Origin: Opitutus terrae PB90-1
Lineage (GTDB): Bacteria; Verrucomicrobiota; Verrucomicrobiia; Opitutales; Opitutaceae
Length of the DNA: 64,000 bases
Assembly: GCF_000019965.1 (NCBI RefSeq)
Contig: NC_010571.1
Location: forward strand, 3,915,001 to 3,979,000
Direction of reading: 5' to 3'
This document shows, in pieces, positions 20,801-32,800 of the stretch. The notes under the pieces are model-generated. The model saw only the letters and a program-made list of their open reading frames with translations, ran no database searches and was not told the DNA's origin. Made by a program: the position numbers and the translations under genes. Each line of letters starts with the position of its first letter. Positions within the stretch are counted from its first letter, which is position 1.

Positions 20801-23800
20801 TGTTTGACGCGGTGAAGCTGCCGCAGCCGCTCGACACGCGATTCGCCATAGTGGTCACCGATCTCGCGATGGGGAACGGCATCGCCGTCGCCGCGAGCAG
20901 CCGCTTTGCCCAAGACAAGAACATTCCCGGCGAGGGGAGCGGGTTGCGGTTCATCCAGCTGCCGATTCCGAATCTGGTGGCGATCACACCGGCCCGGCTG
21001 GCCCGCGCCGTCGCGACGAACACCTCGGTGGTGATCGAGCTGTCGGAGATCGTGCCGGTGAGCACGGTGACGGCGAGCAGCTTTGTCCTGTCGAGTCCGG
21101 TGGGCTCGGGCACCGGGCAGGATGCGATTGCCGGCACGATCACGGTGATCGATCTGGCGGTTTATGAGCATCCGACCAACGGGCCGGTGGCGGTGGGCCG
21201 GCAGTTCCAGTTCACGCCGGCCGCGCCGCTCGCGGTGGGGAAGGAATACGTCGTCACGCTGACGCGCGCGATCGTCAGCGCCAAATCGGGCTTCCCGCTG
21301 CTCGGGCCGGTCGAGACCCGCTTCACGACGGCGCTGGGCTCCTCGCTTGCACCGATCATCGAATCGCTGTCGAGCGGGCATGGCTCGATCAACGGCGGTG
21401 AGTCGCTCGTGATCCATGGCCGCCAGTTCGATCCGCTGGCGCAGGTCACAATGGGCGGCGTCGCGGTCGACGGCGAGGTGGTCAGCGCCGACGGCACCAC
21501 CATCACGTTCACCACGCCGCGAAACAACAAGGGACAGGTCGCGGTGCAGGTGACCAATGGGAACGGGCTCACCGACATCCTGTTCGGCGCCTACGTCTAT
21601 CTGGAGCCGTTCCGGTTGCTCAGCATCGAGCCGAATTTCGGCCCGGCCGACGGCGGCACGACCGTGGTGATCAAAGGCACTGGCTTCGCGGTGGACAACG
21701 ATGTCCAGGTCTGGTTCGGCACGACGCCGGCAACCGCGGTGCAGGTGCTGGGCAGCGGCAGCCTGCGGGCGACGACGCCGAATGGGCTGCTCGGCGCGGT
21801 GGACGTGGTGGTGAAGAACAACGCCAGCAAGCCGGGGAGCGAAACCGCGACGCTCGCGAAGGCATTCCTCTTCGCGCAGCGCGCCGACGTGACGATCGCG
21901 ACCGGGTTGGCGGTGCAGGACTGGGCGGTGGATCCGGTTTCCAATTTTGCGTTCGTGATCGGCAAGAACGCGCAGCAGCAGAGCGTCCTCGTGGTCGTCG
22001 ATCTGACCGTGCGCGAAGAGGACCTCACGCAACGCGTCGGATTGAAGAAAACGATCGCGACGCTGATGCTGGACACGGACTCGCCGAGCGCCGTGGCGAT
22101 CCTGCCCGAGCGGGATCTCGTTTTCGTCAGCACCAGCACGAGTCTGATCGTGATCGGCGCGGGCAACCTCGACGTCGCGACGAATCCGCCGGACGAGTTG
22201 CAGGTGCTGGCCACGCGCTCGCTCGACAGCACGCAGGGCGGCGGCGTCGCCGCGTCCGGCAACACGGTTTACGTGGCGGCTGGCAGCAAGGGCGTGCGGG
22301 TGTTCAACAGCCATTTCCCGGAACATCCGTTCCTGATGGACACGATCCCGACCGCGCGCGCGGCGCTGGATGTCGAACTCGTCGTGGGCTCGGCGCTGCT
22401 CGTGCGTCAGGGCACGCTGGCGGCGCCCGTGGAGCAGCGGCGGTATCCCTACGCTGGCAACCAGGTCGTGGCGAACAGCGGCGTCGCGCAGCTCTTCGAC
22501 ATCGTCAGCTCGGAACACGAGCCGCTCGCGAGCATCGAGATCGATTTCGACCGCACGCACGTCGTCGGCGACGAGCTCTATTTCATCTCCCAGACGAACG
22601 GCGTCTCCAAATACGATCTCTCGAATCTGCGGGCGCCGGTGTTCCGCGGACGCCGGGCCGGGCTCGGCCGCGTCAACGATCTCGACGTGCGGTTCGGGCT
22701 GGGCTTCGCCGCCATCGGCACGGCCGGCGTGCAGTATCTGGACCTGTCGCGTCCCGATCCAGCGGACAGCGTGGTCCTGGCCCGCGCGACGAACCCGACG
22801 TTCGACAAGGAACTGCTCCAGGTTTCGCAGTCGCTGGGCGTCGTTTACGGCTTGTTTGCCAACGGCGTCATCCAGGTGTTGGCGACGCAGCAGGTGAGTG
22901 CGCATTCGGTGTTCCCGGATGCCGGCGCGGTGGTGACTCCGGGCGCGTCGCAGATTCGCGCCGTGTTCACCAACGGCCTCGCCTCGGCCACGGTACCGGG
23001 CGCGGTGCACGTCATCGACGAGACCGGACCGACCGAAACGACGTTCACCGGCTATACGGTGGTGGTCGAAGGCAGCACGATCCTGCTGAACCTTACGGCG
23101 GCGCTGACGCCGGGCCATCGTTACCGGGTTGAGATCGACAACACGATCAACGATAGCGCGGGGATGTCGCCCGTCGCGAACGTGGTGTGGCACTTCCGCA
23201 CTGCGACACAGGCCGGCGCACTGCAGCCCGAAATCACGGAGATCTATCCGGGATTTGCGCCGACCAGCGGCGGCACGCAGCTCACGATCGTCGGCCACCA
23301 GTTCAAGGAAGGCGTGATCGTGGAGATCGGCGGGCTGCAGGCCTCGGTGTTCGAGATGCGCGGCTACGACGCGGCGCTGGGCTTCCACACGGTGATCCGC
23401 GTGATTGTGCCGGCCTCGGCACCCGGATTGGCGGCGGTCAAGGTGACGAACCCCGGCGGGTTATCCGACACGTGGCTAGGCGGCGTGCAGTATTTCAACC
23501 CGCTGTCCGTCGCGTCGGTGTTCCCGCAGTTTGTCAGTGCGAAAGGCGGCACCCGCATCACGCTCGAGGGCGACGGCTTCGTGCCGGGCAACACCGCCGA
23601 GGCAGGCACGACGGTGACGATCGACGGTGTGCCATTGAGCGAGGTGGAGATCATCTCGCCGCAGAAGATCAGCGGACTGGCTCCCGCCGGCGCGTTCGGT
23701 CCGGCCGACCTGGTGGTGCTGAATCCGGGTATCCAGACGGCGGGCTTCGATCGCGTGACCGTCAGCGGCGGGATCCACTACGGGCTCACGCAGGTCGGAC

Positions 23801-26800
23801 GTTCCACGTTCAAGGACTCGGCGCCGAAGTTCCTCGCGGCGGATCAGGACAACGCCGGCAAACTGGTGTATGCAGCGGGCGGGCTGTTCAACGACGGCAA
23901 CCGCACCCAATACGCGATCGACCTCAAGAGCACGTTCCTGAAATCGATCTTCTCGTCCTACCACGCGCTCGGCTTCGACGTTTCGGATCCGGCGCGGCCG
24001 GTGGCGGCAACCGCCCGGTCCAGCGTGATGACCGCGGATGAGATCCGGCGCTACGTGGTGAACGGCGAGGGCGATGGGCTCTTCCTCGGCTCCGGCCGCG
24101 CGCCGGACTCGCGTTCGGTCGCCGTGACGAAGGTGATAGACCTCGAAGGCGATGCGCGCTCCCTGCTGCTGGTGGCGAATGGCGCCGTCGGGCTGACGGT
24201 CATGGACATTGCGGATCCGTCCGCCATGACGCTGCTCGGCACGCGACTCGGCAGCGGACTCGCCGCCGACGTGCTCGGCGTGGAAAACCTCGCCGCGGTG
24301 GCCGTCGCCGGGAACGCCGAGCGGGTCGACTTCTACGACCTGACCAAGCCGGAAGATCCGCTGCTGGTCGAGTCCGTGGCCGTGCGGGCGAACCGCATCG
24401 CGATCAATCAGGGTTTCCTTTACGCCACGAACACGCGGCTGTTCGAACCGTGCTACGACGAGGAGGCGGAAATCCCGATGTTCCCGGGCAAGACGGCGGC
24501 CGATCCGGATTATCCGACGCCGCGGTTCGGTGGCACGTTTGGCGCGCACGCGGCCGCCTGCACACCGCAGGAATACGGCTCGGGACCCGGTTTGCCGATC
24601 AAGTCGGGAACGCTGCAGATCATCGACCTGAACCGGCCTGACCGTCCCGTGCTGCACACGCTGACGTATGCCGCCGGCCAGCCGCTGGACGTCGCGGTGG
24701 CGGACGGACGCATGGCGGTGGCGGTCGAGTATGACGGGTTCTATCTCTACGACGTGCGTGGAGTCTCGGCGAGCCCGAGCAGTGCGCCGGTGCAGCTGGC
24801 GCACGTGACGTTGCCCGCGAGTCGCGTGGCCACGCCGGGCCGCTACAGCCGGATCGAGATTCGAGGCTCGCTGCTCTACGTCGCCGCGATGGAAGGCGGC
24901 GTGCAGATTTACGACATCGCCGATCCGGCCCAGCCGAAGCTGGTGAGTGCGGGCAACGTGGAGATGGCGATGGATGTGGAGCTGGTCGAGGACGCGGTGA
25001 TCACGACCGGCGATCGCGAGATCAAGGTCTTCGACACGCCCTTCACCTCGGTGATCAGCCTCTTCCCCGGACCGGGCAACGAGCGCGTGCCGGCGGACGC
25101 CCATCTGCGCGTGCATTTCTCGCGCAACATCTACGCGCCGAATCTGACGCTGGGCGGAAATTTCAAGGTGCTCGATGCCCAAGGCCAGCAGGTCGCCGGC
25201 GCGTTCGCGTTCCCGGAAACAGGGACCGGCAACTATATCGTCGAGTTTGTGCCGACCGGCGGATTTACGCCGGGCCAGACGTATCGGCTCGAACTTACCT
25301 CGGGCATCACGGACGAAGAGGGTGGGCGGCTGCTCGCGCCGGTGGCGCACACCTTCCGCATCGCTCCCGCCGGCGCGGCGATTCCGACGATCGGGCGGCT
25401 CGAACCGGTCTACTTTTCCGTTCGCGGCGGCGAGACGGTCACCGTCGACGGCGGCGGATTCGAAGCGGGGCTGGCGAACGTCACGCTGAACGGAGTCGCG
25501 GCGGGTTCGATCCACGTGGTCGATGGCCAGCACTTCACCTTCCAAGTGCCGCCGCTACCGGCGACCGGCATCGGCACCCTTGCGCTCACGAATCCGAGCG
25601 GACTGAGCGACACGCGATTCGGGAAATTCGTCGCGGTGCGACTGCTCGAGGACGTGACGCTGCAGGCGAGCCGCAACTCCGGGACGGCGCTGGGCGGCGA
25701 GCGACTGACGATCAGCGCGTCGGATCTGGCGTTCCCGCCGGGCACGCGCGTCGTGTTCGAAGGTGATGCCTTCTTCACCACGGGCGGGAGCGGCGTGCAC
25801 GGAACGCGTGACTTGATCGAGCCGGATCTCGAGTCGCTGCGCCAGCTGTCCGGGCTCGTGCCCCGGGCGGATTTCCCCGGACGGGTGGACGTCAAGGTGA
25901 TCGCGCCGAACGGGACCGAGCGGGTGGTCGGCGAGTATACCTACATCCTCGAAAAATCGACCGTGCTGCCGGTGCACGTCGGTGCCGCGGCGCTGCGGGT
26001 GGTCAACAACACGGCGTATCTGGTCGGTCCGGGGTTCGACGTGTTCGATCTGAGCGTGCCCGGCCGCGCGGTGTTGAAGGGACATCTCGGTGCGATCGGC
26101 AGCGCCTACGACGTGTGCGTGCTTGACGACATGGCGATCGTCGCGGCCGGCGAGCGCGGGCTGCAGGTCTTTGACGTGCACGACCTCGCGCACATCTTCC
26201 AGGTGGACGAGGCGGCGACGTTTGGCGACGCGCGTGGACTGAAGTTCTTCCGCGGGCTGCTGCATGTGGCGGTTTCAAACCGGCTGAATCCGGAGGAATC
26301 GTTGATACAGCTGATCGATCCCGCGACGCCGCGGCTGCGCACCACGGGCCAGATCCGCGTGCCGGGCGCATTGCTCGACCTCGACGAAGCGGCTGGCATT
26401 CTCTACGTGCTGCGTGTGCGCGAGGGCGAACTGCAGCTTATCTCGCTCGATCCGCTCAATCCGACGGTGCAGACCGCGAGGACGATTTCCGCGGCGCACT
26501 ATCAAACGCTGCCGAATCATGCGTCGCTGGTGGTCAAGGGCGGACTCGCTTACCTCAACGTCGGTCAGCGGGTGCTCGTGGCCGATGCGGCGACCGGCGC
26601 GGTGCGCTTCTACGCCGAAGCCCCCACGAAAGTCACCGCGTTCGACTACTGCCGCGGCACGTTGTATGTGAATCACGACGTGAATCCCGCCGTGACGGGC
26701 GACGAGGTGATTACGCCTTACGTGGTGCCGATCCTGAACGTCGAGGAGGTCAGCCCGGCCGCAGATCGGCTGGCGCGATTGAACGAGCCGGTGCGGATCC

Positions 26801-29800
26801 AGTTCACGTTGCCGGTGAATCCCTACACGGTGACGGAGGACATCAACAACAACGGGGTGCTCGATGCCGCGGAGGACCGGAACGGAAACAACGTCATCGA
26901 TGCGGGCGAGGATCTGAACGGCAACGGGACGCTGGATCGGGCCGAGGATATCAACGGCAACGGCGTGATCGACCGATCGGTGCGCGTGTATCGCGACGTG
27001 AACGCGAACGGCGTGCTGGACGAGCCCGAGAAGGCGGACGGCGCCGCAGTCCCGGGCAAGCTCGAGACGCTCTATGTTGAAACAACACCGGTGGTCGAGT
27101 TCACGCCGACGGAGGCGTGGCAGCCGAGCACGCGCTACTTCGTGCAGGTGATGTCGCCCCCGGCGGAGCAGAAGCGGCCGCTGGATCCGTTCGATCCCAC
27201 GACGCTGCCAGGCGTGCGCGAACTCGGCACGGCGGCGCTGACGGCGGACGTGTTGACCTCATTTACCACGGCGGCGAGTGCGAGCGACCGGATCGTGATC
27301 ACGTCGGTGACCGCGCGTTTCAATGTCGCCACCAAGGCCAACGAGCTGGTCGTGACCGGCAGCGGGTTTGAGCCCGGGTCCTCGCTCACGGTCGGTGATG
27401 CGCTCTTCGCGGCGGGGACGACCCCGCTGCAGTATGTGAATGCCGGCCGGCTCCAACTCGCGCTCCCGGCGCTGGAGGGCCGCGATCTCGGTATGGCGGC
27501 GGTCACCGTCCGCAACACCGACAATGCGAGCGCCACCTACTACGGCGCGATCGTCTACGTTTCGACGGTCCAGGTTTACAGCATCTCGCGCAACACGAGC
27601 GCGCCGGATGGTGGGATCCGCGTCAGCCTCACCGGTGCCGGATTCCTGCCGGGACAGACCCGCGTGCTGGTCAACGGCGTCGAAGCCGAGGACGTGCGTG
27701 TCGAGAACGTCAACACGCTGAGCTTCATCGTGCCTGCGGGCGATTTCGGCACGGTGGACGTGACGGTGATTGTCGGCGCCAACACGGCGGTGCTGCCAAA
27801 GGCGCTGACCTATACCTTGTCGACGATCCCGCAAGGACCGGACCTCGGACTCGATGCGATCGCGGGTCTCGAGCTGACGGGCGATCTGCTCATCGCCTGG
27901 TCCAAGGATCTCCAAGGCCATGCGACGCTGCAGAACGTCGACGTCAGCGATCCGCTCGATCTCACCGCGCTCGATTCCGTGGTCTATCAGAACGGCAGCG
28001 CGAGCTTCTACGATGCCGCGACGGACACGGCCTTCGTGGGCCGCGGCAACGAAGTCTTCCGGCTCGACAACAGTCTGCCGGACGAAATCTACGCGGTCGA
28101 CAGTGTGATGACCGCAGCCGGCTCGGTCGTCGGCGCGATCGCCGCCCAGGGCAACTTGCTCGTGGTGGGAACCGATCGCGGGCTCGAGTTCTTTACGCTG
28201 ACGCCGTTCGGCCGCTACGTGAAGTCGCGTGAGATCACCGTTGCCGGTGGAGTGGGGGCATTGGCCCTTCAAGGCACCTCGCTCGTGCACGCGCAGACGG
28301 CCGGCTCCGAACAGCGGCTGGCGATCCGTGATCTCGAGTCGGCGGACTTCGCGGTCCGCGGCACCGTGGTGCTCGCCTCGGCGCCGGTGCGGATCCAACT
28401 CGTTGGCAATCTCGCCTACGTGGCGTGCGAGGCGGCGGGCGTGGCGCAGATCGTCGACTTCACCGCGCGCGATCTGCCGGTCACGCTCGGTTACGTGAAC
28501 CCGCGGGACGATTTCGCGGCGGGCGAGGCGCCGGTCCTGGATCTCTTCGCTGATGGTTCGACGCTGTTCCTGGCGTGCGGTCCGGGCGGCATGCAGGTGT
28601 TTGATCTCACCGATGTGGCCCAGCCCGCTTTCAAGCAGTATGGCCAGGTGAATGGGAACGCGACGGCCGTGCGCGCGGCCCGCGGTTACGTCTACGTGGG
28701 CACCTCGCTCGGCCAGCTGGTGGTGTTGCCGTTCAGCGATCTCGGCATCAGCGGAGTCACGCCCGCGTTCGGCACCAAAGCCGCCATCGAAACGGCCGTG
28801 AGCCTCCGGTTCACCGGCATCCTGCAGACGCCCGTAAACGCGTCACTGTTCTCGCTTCGGGCCGGAACGAATCCGTCGGTGGCCGGCACGCTGATTCATT
28901 CGATCGACGGCAACAGCTCGCTGCTCACGTTCCGGCCGACGACGCCGCTCCAGCCTGACACCGACTACACGGTCACGCTGGCGGCCGGGCTCAGCGATGT
29001 TGCCGGCCGGACGCTCGCGGGCAATTTCTCCAGCCGGTTCAGGACCGTGCCGCAGGCCGGCGCCACGCAACCGGCGATCACGAGTGTCAGTCCCGCCTAT
29101 GGCTCAGCCGCCGGTGGCGATGCCATCACGATCCTTGGCCGGAATCTGCGCGCCGATACGCAGGTGCTCGTCGGCGGCACGGCGGCGACCCAGGTGGTCG
29201 TGTCGGACAACGGCACGCGGCTGACCGCTACGGTGCCGGCGGGCGCGGGGCTGGGTTCAGTGCGGGTCGTGAACCCGGGCGGGCTGGGCGATGCCGCGCT
29301 GTTCCAGTTCACCTACCTCGGCGTGCCGCAGGCGACGTCCGTGTCGCCGGTGCGGGGCAGCTTCCTCGGTGGCGAAACCGTGACGATCGTCGGCTCCGAT
29401 TTCTTCCCGGGCACGAAGGTGCTGTTCTCCGGCCGGCAGGCGCAGAGCGTGATGGTGCAGGAGTCGGGCAAGCTCACCTGTGTTACGCCCGACGGGGTGG
29501 TGGGCTTCAGTTCGATCGAGGTCCAAAACCAACTGCGCGTGCTCGACTCGTCGACGGCGGCCAACGCGTATCTCTTCTCGATTCCGCGGACCGGGCTCAC
29601 CGACACGCTGGCCAATCCGGAGTTTGTGGTGACGGCGGGCAATGTGCCGCAGATGATCCTCGGGACCGCGGGCACGCGGCTGGCCGTGTTCAACGCCTTC
29701 TCGCCGCTCTTCCCGGTGCGGTCGGGCTCGGTCGATTTCGGCGAGCGCACGCCGCGTCACGTGGCGCACGACGGCACGCTGGCGTATGTCGCGCTCGGCG

Positions 29801-32800
29801 ACCAGCTGGCGATCGTCGACTTCGCGGACTTCGAGTTCCCCTCGGTGCCGCTGACGAAGCCGTTCAGCAAGGACACGGATCTTCGCAAGACCCAGATCGT
29901 CGGTCCGCTGCTCGTGGCTTGGGATGTGCTGCGGAACAGCCTGCTCGTGCTCGACCGCGAGTCGCCGCAGCTCTCCGTGCTGCTGGATCGGCCGGCGGCT
30001 GCGGGCGAAACGATCCGGAACCTCTACGCGCTGCCGGCCAGCGACACGCACGTCGCGGTGCTGGTCGAAACCAGCAGCGGGTTGCGGATCGATGTGGTGG
30101 ACGCAACGGCTGCGACGCTGCCGGCGACGCAGAGCTTCGCGCTGACCGGTCAGCTCCGCGCGATCAGCTTCTACGGCCGCCGGTTGATCGCGACGTCTGA
30201 TGCGGGCATCACCGAGTTCGATCTCGACGGCGCGGTGGCTCCGCACGTGCTCGCCTCCGGCAACTACGCGTGTGCGGTGCTCCGCAACGGCGTGCTGTTT
30301 GCCGCGCGCGATGACGTCGTTGAGGTGATCGATCTCGCTGATCCAGTCTCGCCCGAACTGAAGACGGTGGTGACGATGGGTGGCACGATCCGTGCCCTCG
30401 AGGAGTCGGCCGGCATCCTCTACGCGAGCTTGATGACGGACCGGCTCGCGACCGCGACCACCCCGTATACCTACCTGTCGGCGAAGACGCCCGTGCACGG
30501 TGCCGCGGCCTTCGCGGCCAACGCCCCGATCAGCGTCCAGTTCCCGCTGCAGGCGGCGCAGAGCACGATGCTCGCAACGCAGTTCGACCTGGCGGTCAAT
30601 GGCGTCACTGGCGTGCCCTACACGCGGACCCTGACCGACCGCACCCTGACCGTCACGCCCTCGGTGCCTTTGGTGGCCAACGACAGCGTGCGGCTCGACA
30701 TCACGCCGGCCAACGGGCCGTTGATCGGCGACGAACTACGCACCAGCAACGTCCTGGCTGCCACGGTCACACGGGCGCTCGATACGACGCTTACGATCAC
30801 TGCGATGGCGCCGCGACGGCTGCCGCTCGGCACGGAGGGCGTGCCGGTGACCGTCAGCGGCGCGGGGCTCGACACCGTGACGGCGGTGCGCGTGGCCGGC
30901 GCGCCGGTCGCCATCGACCAGCAAGCCGCGGGAGCGATGCAGTTCACGGTGGTGCCGTCAACTTTGCCGGCGTTCGCGAAAGTCGAACTGATCACCAGCG
31001 CGGGCGCAGCCGAAGTTGCCAACCTCGCCGGCGTGCTGGCGGTCGTGCCGCCGTTGACCGTGAGTTCGGTGACTCCGGCGGTGACCGGCTACGTCGCGGG
31101 CAGCGTCGCGACGCTCGAAGGCACTGGCTTCACGCGCGATCTCCGGCTGTTCGTGAATGATGTGCTGACTCCGGTCGGCAGCGTCGCGGAAACTCAACTG
31201 AGCTTTGCGATCCCGGCGGGGGACCGCGCATTGACGCTCAGGCTGGAGCGGGAGAGTGCCGAGCCGGTGGTGCTCACCGAAGCGATCCGGCGCGTGGATG
31301 ACCAGCGGCCGCGCGTGCTTAGCGTGACGCCGACGCCGCCGGCTCACGGCGTGCCGTATGAGCAGACCTTCAGCGTGAAGTTCTCAGAGGCGATCGATAC
31401 GGCGCGGTTCGCCGCCGAGTCGCCGCTCTACCTGCTGAACGCGGCCAACGAGCGTGTGCCGGCCACCTACCAGTGGTCGCAACTGAACAGCCTCGTGGAG
31501 CTGATTCCGGATTCGTTCCTCGCGGCGGCCACGGTTTACACGCTTCATTTCGACGGCGCCGTGGATGCGAGCCCGGCGGCGAACGCGTCGCCCGCGGAAG
31601 ATCATTTTGTCCACGCCTATCTCACGCTCGATGAAACGCCGCCGACGATCAGCCTGACCGTCCCGGCGGCGAATGCGACGCTGCTCGCCCGCTCGCTGGT
31701 CACGCTGGAAGCCGCGGTGAGCGACAATCTCCAGGGTGTCGCCGTCCTTCGCAACGCGCAGCAGCAGCCCGTCGAGGAGGGCGTCACCGCGGACCGCGTG
31801 ATCTTCTACGTGAACGGTGAGGCGATCGGCGCCGCGCAGTCGCTCACGAACGGCGTCGCACGCCGTGCCTACACCGTGCCGGAGGTGGCCGCGACGTTGT
31901 CCCGGACGTTCCACGCCACCGCGACCGATCGCGCCGGCCATCAGACGACCTCGCAGCCGGTGGTCGTTTCCGTTCGGCCGACGATTCCGCCGACGATCAC
32001 CTTCGCTGAACCGACGCCGGCGGAGGGCGCCAGCCTCGCGGAGCTGACGACGTTCACCGTGGCGACGACGACCACCTCCGACCTGCCACTCGCCAGGGTT
32101 GAGTTTCGGATTGATGGCGTGCTCGTGGGCACATCGACTGCGAACAATCCCGTCTTCGCGGCGCTGCCGGTTCCGGCCAAGCCGCCGGGGACGACGTTCG
32201 TGGTATCGGTCACCGCGTTCGACAACCAGAACGTGACGAGCATCGCCGCGACGCGGACCTACGCCGTGGGACCGGAAACCACGCCGCCGATGGTCGCCTT
32301 CATCAGTCCGCCCGAGGGCGCGAAGGTGAAGCCGGGTGAAACCGTGCGCGTGGCGGTGAATGCGACCGACAACAAGGGAATCGCGTCCGTGGCGTTCCAC
32401 GTGAATGGCGCGGCGACGCCGGCGGCGGTTTGCACCGTCGCGCCCTACAGCTTCGTGTTCGACGCGGCCGGAGCCGTGGCGGGAACGACGATCAGCCTTC
32501 GCGCGGTGGCGACCGACTTGACCGGACTCACCAGCGAGGCGAGCCGCAGCTTCACCATCGTTGCTGATGACGTGAAGCCGCTCGTCGCGATCGCGGAGCC
32601 GGCGAACGGCGCGACCTTCACGGAAGGCCAGATGATCACCGTGAACGTCCAGGCCTCCGACAACACCGGCGTCGCGCGCATCGAGCTCACGATCGGAGCC
32701 CAGACGCTGACCGACAGCCAGGCGCCTTATGTCTTCGTGGTGCGCGCCCCGGCCTCCGAGAGCGGATTGACGGCGTTCAATCTCACGGCCGTGGCCGTTG

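Noticed and set aside
18610-23388. Antisense open frame of about 1,590 codons on the minus strand
   Set aside because: It lies fully inside the giant gene, is dominated by Arg/His/Asp/Ala, and shows no domain or signal peptide. Strong G/C bias at the third codon position of the sense gene removes stops from this antisense frame.
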